From Patescibacteria group bacterium (GTDB taxonomy: Bacteria > Patescibacteriota > Kazan-3B-28): DNA of 12,668 nt. The stretch covers positions 1 through 12,668 of the forward strand of contig JAKLDB010000008.1 of NCBI GenBank assembly GCA_022703745.1. Reading direction: 5' to 3'. Both the position numbers and the translations under genes were made by a program. Positions 6,958-12,638 of the stretch are shown piece by piece; within the stretch, counting starts at the first letter, position 1; every line of letters starts with the position of its first letter. Under the pieces are notes generated by a model. It saw only the letters and a list, made by a program, of their open reading frames with translations, searched no databases and was not told the DNA's origin.

Positions 6958-7732
6958 TGATACTAAATACTTCTTTAGCGTTGTGGCTGGTTGCTGATCC
7001 TACTACTTCAATATCCACCTCTTTAATTTCGGCTATTTTGCGAGCAACATCAACTACATGCATTGGCTCGGACTTCCCGCCTTTGAGATGGACAGGAGGG
7101 AGATATGGGCAGTCTGTTTCAAGTACTATTCTATCTAGAGGGATTAGTTTCACAGACTCTTGCAAGGAAGTATCGGCAGAATAAGTCACCATATTGTTCA
7201 GTCCGATATAAAACCCTAGTTTCAAAAACCGCTGGGCATAAGCGGGACCAGCAGCAAAAGAGTGGATAATCCCAGGGATACGACCTTTTAGGTGGGGGAT
7301 ATATTCGGTTTCTAGCAATGTTAATATTTCGGTGTAGGCATCTCGGCAGTGGAGGATGATTGGCTTCTCCAATTGAAGTGCCAATTTTAGTTGAGCAGTA
7401 AATGCGGCAATTTGGTTTCCATGGGCGGCAAGATTGCGGAAGTAATCCAAACCGATTTCACCAATTGCAACAACTTTTGGTTGTCGAGCTATTTGCTTTA
7501 GACCATCTAGTTGGTTTTCCCAGTCGTCTGCATAGTGCGGATGAAGACCAACGGTGGCATATATATTTGTGTAGCGAGATGCCAGGTTGATGGATTCTTG
7601 GGAGGTAGTCAGGTCAGTACCAACGTTGATAACAGCCGTAAGCCCTGCATTCCAAGAGCGGCCGATCACTTCTTCGAGATCGGAATGGAATTGGGGGAAG
7701 TTGAGATGGGCATGGGTATCGATTATCTCCAT
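6950..7732 (-). CDS. tatD: TatD-family metal-dependent hydrolase (DNase)
   Basis: A 260-residue TIM-barrel amidohydrolase of the TatD family, whose characterised members are metal-dependent DNases. The metal ligands are all present: H7 and H9 in DTHAHL, E92 in AIGEIGLDY, H128 in ILHCRDA, H157 in GIIHSF, and D207 in ETDCPYLPP. The length is normal. It lies directly after the EamA transporter and overlaps the start of the cca-like gene by 8 nt. Grouping of metG with tatD is common in bacteria, so this block keeps part of an old neighbourhood with the transporter inserted. An extended -10 ends 8 nt before the ATG and no Shine-Dalgarno sequence is seen, so it probably has its own leaderless promoter in addition to read-through from metG. 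Confidence 0.95.
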   Translation of the reverse strand: MEIIDTHAHLNFPQFHSDLEEVIGRSWNAGLTAVINVGTDLTTSQESINLASRYTNIYATVGLHPHYADDWENQLDGLKQIARQPKVVAIGEIGLDYFRNLAAHGNQIAAFTAQLKLALQLEKPIILHCRDAYTEILTLLETEYIPHLKGRIPGIIHSFAAGPAYAQRFLKLGFYIGLNNMVTYSADTSLQESVKLIPLDRIVLETDCPYLPPVHLKGGKSEPMHVVDVARKIAEIKEVDIEVVGSATSHNAKEVFSINA

Positions 7733-7738
7733 AGCTCT

Positions 7739-8587
7739 CTATTTTAGCAGGGTAACCCAAATTACCAGAACGGCAACGACTATACTAGCTACAATATTTT
7801 TAGTTTTCCACTTTTCCTTCACGAAAGCGGCGGAGAACCAGTAGACCAAGATGGGGGAGAGGACAAAGACAAACAAGGTCTCAGATAGACCCCGTAGCTG
7901 GTAAGCGGAATAAGTCGCCCAAACCGCAATAACAATTAGTATCCCAATTACACCAAACCACTTAAGATGATGTGCTTTGACGATAAATAAGCGAGGCCTA
8001 ACAGCGAGAGTGAGCCCAACTAGTACAAAAATACAACGAATAAAATAGAGAGTGAGAGGGTTGTAAACTTCTAGCAGACGTTTTAGAAAGACTAGCTCTA
8101 GACTACTTAGAACGATATAGGCAAGAATGGCTAGAAGACCTTCGCTAAAAGCAATCCGATGACGTTGAAAATGGCTCCAAACTAAAACTATACTAGCGAT
8201 AACAATGGCGATATATATTTGTAGAAATCGTTCACTGGGATAAAAAATGCCAGCTACTACAATGGCAGCGAGCGGACTAAAGAGCAGGAACGGCTCCATC
8301 TCGGAAATCTTTTCATGCTCTAACCCCCAATAGAAAAGAGTGTTATGCAAACATGCTAAGATTACTACTCCTAGTAACCAAGGAGCAGTACGCTTAATCT
8401 CCTCCCAGACCGGCAAGTGACCGATAAAGGGCATCAACACCGCCATGATTACGATGACGGTCGCGAACATAAACCAGTTGAACTCGCGGCTGGTAAATCG
8501 CCCAAAGCGACGAAGGAAAACTTTGGCAAGAGTAAGGTAAATAGCATCGGCTACCACTCCGATGAGCGGTAAAAGTGCGACTGGCAT
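7739..8587 (-). CDS. EamA/DMT-superfamily membrane transporter
   Basis: A 282-residue protein with about ten hydrophobic segments arranged as two halves, the pattern of the drug/metabolite transporter (EamA) superfamily. Family-like features are ACLHNTLFYWGLEHEKISEMEP near the end of the first repeat, where the ALxYxxAS-like helix ends, FLKRLLEVYNPLTLYFIRC in the second repeat, and LRGLSETLFVFVLSPILVYW followed by a basic loop (KEKWKTK) and a final helix. The substrate cannot be predicted. Its ATG overlaps the metG stop (TAATG) and is preceded by GGAGGG with a 6-nt spacer, so it is translated from the metG message. Its TAG stop shares a base with the candidate -10 hexamer of tatD. Confidence 0.88.
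   Translation of the reverse strand: MPVALLPLIGVVADAIYLTLAKVFLRRFGRFTSREFNWFMFATVIVIMAVLMPFIGHLPVWEEIKRTAPWLLGVVILACLHNTLFYWGLEHEKISEMEPFLLFSPLAAIVVAGIFYPSERFLQIYIAIVIASIVLVWSHFQRHRIAFSEGLLAILAYIVLSSLELVFLKRLLEVYNPLTLYFIRCIFVLVGLTLAVRPRLFIVKAHHLKWFGVIGILIVIAVWATYSAYQLRGLSETLFVFVLSPILVYWFSAAFVKEKWKTKNIVASIVVAVLVIWVTLLK
7741..7749 (-). promoter_or_regulatory. Extended -10 promoter of tatD
   Basis: TGC-TAAAAT ends 8 nt before the tatD ATG. The last T of the hexamer is the first base of the EamA-gene TAG stop. No -35 at normal spacing. It predicts a near-leaderless internal transcript within the metG block. Confidence 0.5.
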
Positions 8588-10089
8588 TATTTACCCTCCT
8601 GCTTGGGAAAAAGAATTTCTGACTGTCCCAATTTATGTCCTTCCTTCAGTCCACCCCACTCAGTTTCTTTAGAAAAATCAAAATTGTTTTGATCGATTGG
8701 AGAGAGTCCAAGTTGTTGACGAATGCGGTCAGAAGTATTGGGAAGGAAGGGATAGAGAGCAATACTGATATGTCGCAAGTCTTCGAGTAGGTTGTAGATG
8801 ACTTCGCCAAACTTTGGATCATTGGCCTTGGCTAGTTCCCAAGGTTTAGTAGAGTCAACGTATTGGTTATCTGAACGGATGACGCTCCAAATGTTTTCTA
8901 TGGCATACTCAATCCCAAAAACAGTCATCTGGCTAGCTATACTTTCATAAATAGAACTGATATTAGAATGACTGTCTGCGGGAGTAGGGGATGGGACGGT
9001 CCCATTAGCAAGCTTTAACACTCGACTAACCAGATTACCCAGATCATTAGCAAGCCCGGAGTTATATGCTTCTGCAAATCGTTCGGCAGAATAATCGCCA
9101 TCGCCTGTAGTGGGGATTTCTCTGAGAAGGTAGTAACGCACGGCATCAGCACCCCACTTGTCTATGAGTTCTATTGGATCAACTACATTACCAACAGACT
9201 TACTCATCTTCTGTCCACTGGAAAGAATGTGGCCATGAACTAAAATCTTTTTTGGTAGCTTAATACCCGCCCCGATTAGCATTGCGGGCCAGTAGATGGA
9301 GTGGAATTTGAGAATATCTTTGCCAATGATGTGCAGATCTGCTGGCCAATATTTTTCATAATCTTTGTTGGGATACCCAATAGCACTAATGTAGTTTGTG
9401 AGGGCATCACACCAGACATACATCACTTGGCTCTCGTCATTGGGGACTGGGATTCCCCATGGAAGCTTCTCTTTGGGACGAGAAAAGCTGATATCCATCA
9501 GGCCAGCATTGATGAAGTTCAATGTTTCTTTAGACCGATGTTCAGGGATAATATTTAAATCTTTTCCGATAGCTGCTTTCAGTTGATCGGTAAATTTACC
9601 TAGCTTGAAGATATAATTGTCTTCTTCGAGTTCAATTACTTTTTTGTCTGCATAGGCACCGGACTCGTAGTCGGTCTTGGTGATATATGATTCATCGTTT
9701 ATTGAATAATATCCCTTGTAGTGTCCCTTCTCTATATCTCCCTCTTCCACCAGCTTTTCCCACAGTGCTCGAACAGCAGGCCAATGACGCTTTTGGTCAG
9801 AAGTGCGGATAAAGTCTGTATAGGAAATATTTAGTCGCTGGGCGAGGTCTTGCACGTTTTGCGTTATTGCATCCACGAACTCTTGAGGATCTTTTTTCTC
9901 CTCCTGGGCCTTCTGGTATATTTTGATCCCATGTTCGTCTGTACCAGTCAGAAAATGGACATCCTTACCCTGAAGACGCTCCCAGCGGGCAATGGCGTCT
10001 GCCTGGATAAGTTCCAAGGCAAAGCCAATGTGGGGTTTGGCATTGGTGTAGACCAGAGAGGTGGTGAGGTAGAATTTGTCTTTAGGCAT
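8587..10089 (-). CDS. metG: Methionyl-tRNA synthetase
   Basis: A class I aminoacyl-tRNA synthetase charging tRNA-Met in the cytoplasm. The HIGH-type motif is HIGF (20-23), GTDEHG is at 49-54, VWCDALTNYISA at 225-236, HIIGKDILKFH at 253-263, and KMSKS at 294-298. The 500-residue length fits the compact form: there is no C-terminal EMAP/tRNA-binding dimerisation domain. The connective peptide lacks the Cys-containing zinc knuckle; the usual Cys positions read YYSINDESYIT (about 127-137). These reductions are known among MetG subtypes. It is first in a minus-strand block (metG, EamA, tatD, cca) and its upstream region is shared with divergent recX. The ATG at 10089 gives the normal N-terminus MPKDKFYLTT. 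Confidence 0.97.
   Translation of the reverse strand: MPKDKFYLTTSLVYTNAKPHIGFALELIQADAIARWERLQGKDVHFLTGTDEHGIKIYQKAQEEKKDPQEFVDAITQNVQDLAQRLNISYTDFIRTSDQKRHWPAVRALWEKLVEEGDIEKGHYKGYYSINDESYITKTDYESGAYADKKVIELEEDNYIFKLGKFTDQLKAAIGKDLNIIPEHRSKETLNFINAGLMDISFSRPKEKLPWGIPVPNDESQVMYVWCDALTNYISAIGYPNKDYEKYWPADLHIIGKDILKFHSIYWPAMLIGAGIKLPKKILVHGHILSSGQKMSKSVGNVVDPIELIDKWGADAVRYYLLREIPTTGDGDYSAERFAEAYNSGLANDLGNLVSRVLKLANGTVPSPTPADSHSNISSIYESIASQMTVFGIEYAIENIWSVIRSDNQYVDSTKPWELAKANDPKFGEVIYNLLEDLRHISIALYPFLPNTSDRIRQQLGLSPIDQNNFDFSKETEWGGLKEGHKLGQSEILFPKQEGK
8594..8599 (-). promoter_or_regulatory. Shine-Dalgarno of the EamA transporter gene (GGAGGG)
   Basis: GGAGGG lies 6 nt before the ATG at 8587, inside the last codons of metG. 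It is one of only two clear Shine-Dalgarno sites in the window and belongs to a gene with no promoter of its own, as expected for an internal operon gene. Confidence 0.6.
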
Positions 10090-10112
10090 AATACATGGAT
10101 AGCACAGTCTTT

Positions 10113-10118
10113 ATTATA
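10113..10118 (-). promoter_or_regulatory. -10 element of metG (TATAAT)
   Basis: A perfect TATAAT ends 23 nt before the metG ATG, predicting a leader of roughly 16 nt. No good -35 is visible. It lies on the opposite strand 14 bp from the recX -10, so the two divergent promoters share the same 57-bp gap. Confidence 0.5.
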
Positions 10119-10131
10119 AGGGGTTTGGGGA

Positions 10132-10137
10132 TACAAT
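10132..10137 (+). promoter_or_regulatory. -10 element of recX (TACAAT)
   Basis: TACAAT ends 9 nt before the recX ATG. There is no upstream TGn, no clear -35 and no Shine-Dalgarno sequence. It fits the short-leader spacing seen for other genes here. Confidence 0.45.
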
Positions 10138-10146
10138 AAAAATAGC

Positions 10147-10773
10147 ATGGAGATTACTAAAATCAGTGTTCAGGCGCGGAATCCGGAACGAGTCAACCTT
10201 TACGTGGACGGAAAATTCTACCGTGGGCTAGATCGCTTGGTGGCGTTGAGGTTAGGTCTGAAGCCAGGGCTTACTCTTAGCCCGAAGCTGGTGGATAGGC
10301 TAGAAAATACTCAAACGGAGAATAGCGCATGGGAGTGGGCATTGAGAATTTTGCAAACCAGCCCAAAGTCTGAAAGAGACATGTATAGAAAGTTGGAACG
10401 CAAATTTGAACCAGACCTAGCTGAAAGAGTAGTCAAGAAGTTGAAAGATACCGATTTACTGGACGACCAGAGGTTTGCTGAAAGACTAGTCGGTGAACTA
10501 GTGAATAGTAAAACAAAAAGTAAGAAAGAAATATTGTTGAAGCTTCGACAAAAAGGAATACCAAACGATCTAGCGAGGGGAGCGGTAGGAAAAGTTGAAT
10601 CGGAGGAAGATGCGGTAATGAAATTGGCTCTAGGTAAGAGCCGCAAACTCTCTGCTGATATTCCGTGGAAAGAGCGCTACGAAAAAGTTGCAAGCTACTT
10701 GGCACGCAAGGGATTTGGTTATTCCGATATCCGCAAGGTTGTGACGAAAGAAAACCTAGACGCGGATGTTTAG
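10147..10773 (+). CDS. recX: Regulatory protein RecX
   Basis: RecX binds RecA filaments and limits recombinase activity. The 208-residue protein has an N-terminal beta region (VNLYVDGKFYRGLD, about residues 16-29) common in RecX of Gram-positive type, then helical RecX repeats. The first contains AWEWALRILQTSPKSERDMYRKLERK, the second LKDTDLLDDQRFAERLVGELVNSK with LLKLRQKGIPNDLARGAV, and the C-terminus has WKERYEKVASYLARKGFGYSDIRKVV. The motif 'LLDDxRFAxxxV' is a strong family marker. recA is not in the window. It diverges from metG, and its 3' end overlaps the convergent glutaredoxin gene by 18 bp. Confidence 0.93.
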   Translation: MEITKISVQARNPERVNLYVDGKFYRGLDRLVALRLGLKPGLTLSPKLVDRLENTQTENSAWEWALRILQTSPKSERDMYRKLERKFEPDLAERVVKKLKDTDLLDDQRFAERLVGELVNSKTKSKKEILLKLRQKGIPNDLARGAVGKVESEEDAVMKLALGKSRKLSADIPWKERYEKVASYLARKGFGYSDIRKVVTKENLDADV

Positions 10774-11031
10774 GATCTTCGCTATTTGGAGTTGGTCGAA
10801 TCCTACTACCACCCGTTCCATTTTCTGACCGGCAGGATTTTGTAGCTCGATAAGACTAACTGGCACATGCATCTGCTGGCTTTTTTCGACCATTACGCGA
10901 CGAGCGTTCATGTCTGCCATAATGTCTTTTTCTTCAAATGCAACACCATGCTGACTAAGCCAATCCATTAGTGCATGACAGTAGTGGCAAGTGGGGGAGG
11001 AGAACACGGTGTATTTTACAAGTTGGTTCAT
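10756..11031 (-). CDS. Glutaredoxin/NrdH-like thiol-disulfide protein
   Basis: A 91-residue protein with a thioredoxin fold. The active site is CHYC (C15-C18) after the first beta strand (VKYTVFSSPT), and a cis-proline is at VPVS (P57). The length and lack of a glutathione-site signature fit NrdH or the glutaredoxin-like proteins reduced by a TrxB-type flavoenzyme. It overlaps the trxB stop by ATGA, a strong sign that the two are made together and that this protein is TrxB's electron acceptor. It may pass electrons to ribonucleotide reductase or peroxidases, but no such gene is in the window. Its 3' end overlaps convergent recX by 18 bp. Confidence 0.9.
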   Translation of the reverse strand: MNQLVKYTVFSSPTCHYCHALMDWLSQHGVAFEEKDIMADMNARRVMVEKSQQMHVPVSLIELQNPAGQKMERVVVGFDQLQIAKILNIRV

Positions 11032-11942
11032 GATGAGGTTTTAGATTGGATATAGTCGTAGGCGGACAATGCGGCTTTTGCCCCCTCTCCAGCAGCAATA
11101 ACCATTTGTTTGTAGGGAATAGTAGTAGCGTCTCCTGCGGCGAAAATACCCGCTACTGATGTTCGACCAAATTGATCTACTAAGATTTGGCCACTGCCAT
11201 CTAGTTCTACTAATCCGTTTAAAAATGCTGAATCAACGATGTGCCCGATAGCAATGAATATGCCTTCTACGGGTAACTCGCGTTCGCCTTCGGGAGTTTC
11301 TATTTTTATTTTTTCCACAAAGGTATTGCCTAAAATTTCTTTGACATTTGCCTTGGTGATTATCTCAACCTTTGGTTCTTGCTTTACCTTATCTACCAAC
11401 CAGGCCTCTGCTTTTAGGGTTTCTCCTCGATGGATGATATAAATCTTGCTGGCTAAGGGAAGTAGGACGGTTGCCGCATAGAGCGCACCGTTGCCGCCAC
11501 CTACTATTGCTACTGGTTTTCCTTCGAAGAAGGGGGCGTCACAAGTTGCACAATATACCACACCTTTGTTCAAGAACTCTTTTTCTCCTGGGATACCCAA
11601 ATGACGGTGTTGGCTTCCAAATGCTAGAATGACTGCTTTTGTTTGATAGCTATCGGTAGCAGTACGGACCAAGAAACCGGCATCGTTTTTGGAAATAGAA
11701 AGAATTTCTCCGCTAACAATGTCTGTTCCAAATCTTTCGGCTTGTTTGGCAAACTGGTTCATTAGATCGGGGCCGGTCGTTGACTTTATTCCTGGATAGT
11801 TTTCGATCGAAAGAGTAGTGGCAGCTTGTCCGCCTACTTCTTTACCGATAACTAGAGTAGAGAGTTTTCGACGACTGCTGTAGATAGCGGCGGTCAGACC
11901 GGCAGCACCAGCGCCGACAACTATAATGTCGTAGCTATTCAT
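11028..11942 (-). CDS. trxB: Thioredoxin-disulfide reductase-like flavoprotein
   Basis: A 304-residue FAD/pyridine-nucleotide disulfide reductase of the low-molecular-weight TrxB class. It has the FAD-binding GAGAAG (10-15), redox-active CATC (131-134), second nucleotide-binding motif GGGNGA (148-153), and the C-terminal FAD motif GIFAAGD (265-271). One oddity is at 171-178: most NADPH-specific TrxBs read HRRxxxRA, but here it is HRGETLKA, losing the second Arg and replacing the later Arg with Lys. This may loosen NADPH preference toward NADH; that is inference. The partner is probably the overlapping glutaredoxin-like protein rather than a thioredoxin. A perfect extended -10 sits 8 nt upstream, directly after a terminator-like hairpin. 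Confidence 0.95.
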   Translation of the reverse strand: MNSYDIIVVGAGAAGLTAAIYSSRRKLSTLVIGKEVGGQAATTLSIENYPGIKSTTGPDLMNQFAKQAERFGTDIVSGEILSISKNDAGFLVRTATDSYQTKAVILAFGSQHRHLGIPGEKEFLNKGVVYCATCDAPFFEGKPVAIVGGGNGALYAATVLLPLASKIYIIHRGETLKAEAWLVDKVKQEPKVEIITKANVKEILGNTFVEKIKIETPEGERELPVEGIFIAIGHIVDSAFLNGLVELDGSGQILVDQFGRTSVAGIFAAGDATTIPYKQMVIAAGEGAKAALSAYDYIQSKTSS

Positions 11943-11950
11943 ATGGGCTT

Positions 11951-11959
11951 ATTATAGCA
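11951..11959 (-). promoter_or_regulatory. Extended -10 promoter of trxB
   Basis: TGC-TATAAT ends 8 nt before the trxB ATG, with no -35 and no Shine-Dalgarno sequence. It lies only 6 nt downstream of the terminator-like hairpin of the acidic-protein gene, so trxB is likely transcribed on its own. Confidence 0.65.
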
Positions 11960-11965
11960 GGATTA

Positions 11966-11993
11966 CAAAACCCCGTGTCTCCACAGGGTTTTG
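11966..11993 (-). terminator. Terminator-like hairpin after the acidic-protein gene
   Basis: An 8-bp inverted repeat CAAAACCC/GGGTTTTG, extended after one mismatch by GTG/CAC with a 4-nt loop. The T-run is inside the 3' arm (GGGGTTTTG) and the following bases are TAATCC, so it is a weak intrinsic terminator, symmetric enough to act on either strand. It is placed correctly between the acidic-protein stop and the trxB promoter. Confidence 0.6.
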
Positions 11994-12016
11994 GTTAATA
12001 GTTAACTGATTGAGAA

Positions 12017-12247
12017 TTACATTTCCTCGTCTTCGTCGTCAGACTTGAACTCTTCTTCGTCGTCGTCAGAAAGAGCTGAATCAAGATTCTCTCCTTCATC
12101 ATCCAGACCATCGGCCCCAACCTCTTCTTCGGAATCTTCGTCTGATACTTGTGGGGTTGAAGATGGGGTATCGGAGTCCTCATCTTTCATTGGAATAGCA
12201 TCAGAAGTAGGAGCATCTGTGCCATTTCTCAACATGTCTTCGTCCAT
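12017..12247 (-). CDS. Small extremely acidic protein (hypothetical)
   Basis: A 76-residue protein with about 33 Asp/Glu residues against three Lys/Arg, so net charge is near -30. It has no signal peptide or hydrophobic segment. Acidic clusters increase toward the C-terminus (SDEDSEEE, SDDDEEEFKSDDEDEEM), separated by Ser/Pro/Thr stretches, so it is probably disordered. I do not recognise a family. Reality is supported by the flanking signals: a TTGACA promoter upstream, inverted repeats before the ATG, and a terminator-like hairpin after the stop. Possible roles for such proteins (binding basic proteins or metal, acting as a nucleic-acid mimic) are speculation. The opposite strand is open too, but would encode a Ser-rich low-complexity shadow. 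Confidence 0.75.
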   Translation of the reverse strand: MDEDMLRNGTDAPTSDAIPMKDEDSDTPSSTPQVSDEDSEEEVGADGLDDEGENLDSALSDDDEEEFKSDDEDEEM

Positions 12248-12259
12248 ATTATTTTCTTT

Positions 12260-12322
12260 GATTAAATATTGTTAATCTTGCTCGACCCTTGAGCACACAC
12301 CAAAACACTCGGACGGTGTGTG
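12260..12322 (-). promoter_or_regulatory. Structured 5' leader of the acidic-protein gene
   Basis: Three inverted repeats lie between the promoter and the ATG, in transcript order: CACACACC/GGTGTGTG (12315-12322 with 12294-12301, 13-nt loop); TGCTC/GAGCA (12291-12295 with 12279-12283, 7-nt loop), sharing two bases with the first; and GATTAA/TTAATC (12260-12265 with 12272-12277, 6-nt loop), ending 12 nt before the ATG. The first two are partly exclusive. I match it to no known riboswitch or RNA family. Confidence 0.5.
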
Positions 12323-12345
12323 AATTACTTTTGCATACAATGCCG

Positions 12346-12374
12346 AGTTTATATATCCCACCGAAGAGTGTCAA
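12346..12374 (-). promoter_or_regulatory. Promoter of the acidic-protein gene
   Basis: A perfect TTGACA (12369-12374) with TAAACT at a 17-nt spacer (12346-12351), or TATAAA at a 15-nt spacer (12348-12353). Transcription would start near 12340, giving a leader of about 90 nt. It begins 14 nt after the CCA end of tRNA-Glu, so read-through from the tRNA cluster is also possible. Confidence 0.6.
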
Positions 12375-12387
12375 TAGGGATTTTTCT

Positions 12388-12462
12388 TGGTAGCCCCAAC
12401 GGGAGTCGAACCCGTCTTTTCAGATTGAAAATCTGACGTCCTAACCGATAGACGATGGGGCC
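12388..12462 (-). tRNA. tRNA-Glu(TTC) with encoded CCA
   Basis: The cloverleaf has acceptor GGCCCCA/TGGGGCT (with a G1-U72 wobble), anticodon stem TCAGA/TCTGA with loop TTTTCAA (anticodon TTC), and T-arm ACGGG/CCCGT with TTCGACT. The discriminator is A (12391), with CCA encoded at 12388-12390. It is the last tRNA of a minus-strand cluster. Confidence 0.95.
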
Positions 12463-12466
12463 ATGA

Positions 12467-12541
12467 TGGTGGGCGCAGAAGGATTCGGACCTTCGACCAA
12501 TCGCTTAAGAGGCGACTGCTCTACCACTGAGCTATGCGCCC
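12467..12541 (-). tRNA. tRNA-Lys(CTT) with encoded CCA
   Basis: The acceptor is GGGCGCA/TGCGCCC, the D-arm GCTCAGTGGTAGAGC, the anticodon stem GTCGC/GCGAT with loop CTCTTAA (anticodon CTT), and the T-arm GAAGG/CCTTC. The discriminator is A and CCA is encoded. Only 4 nt separate it from tRNA-Glu, so the two are processed from one transcript. It complements tRNA-Lys(TTT) at 4670. Confidence 0.95.
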
Positions 12542-12561
12542 AAGATATGGCAATGTTTTCA

Positions 12562-12638
12562 TGGTACCCCCGACAGGACTTGAACCTGTGGCCTTTGGAA
12601 CCGGAATCCAACGCTCTAATCCGCTGAGCTACGGGGGC
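12562..12638 (-). tRNA. tRNA-Arg(CCG) with encoded CCA
   Basis: The acceptor is GCCCCCG/CGGGGGT with a G1-U72 wobble, the D-arm GCTCAGCGGATTAGAGC, the anticodon stem TTGGA/TCCAA with loop TTCCGGT (anticodon CCG), and the T-arm ACAGG/CCTGT with TTCAAGT. The discriminator is A and CCA is encoded. It is first of the three tRNAs in transcript order within the window; the cluster may begin beyond the right edge. Confidence 0.94.

Noticed and set aside
12017..12160. Repetitive CTTCTTCGTCGTC-type tracts as a tandem repeat or CRISPR-like array
   Set aside because: They are explained by runs of Asp/Glu codons in the acidic protein; no regular repeat-spacer pattern exists.
12045..12275. Plus-strand Ser-rich 76-residue frame opposite the acidic protein
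   Set aside because: It is the reverse of GAN-rich codons (poly Ser/Glu shadow), runs through the predicted leader, and has no promoter or start signal on that strand.
12307..12348. ACTCGG/CCGAGT pairing as a riboswitch-like antiterminator
   Set aside because: The CCGAGT segment overlaps the predicted -10, so it is probably not in the transcript; kept only as a note under the leader finding.
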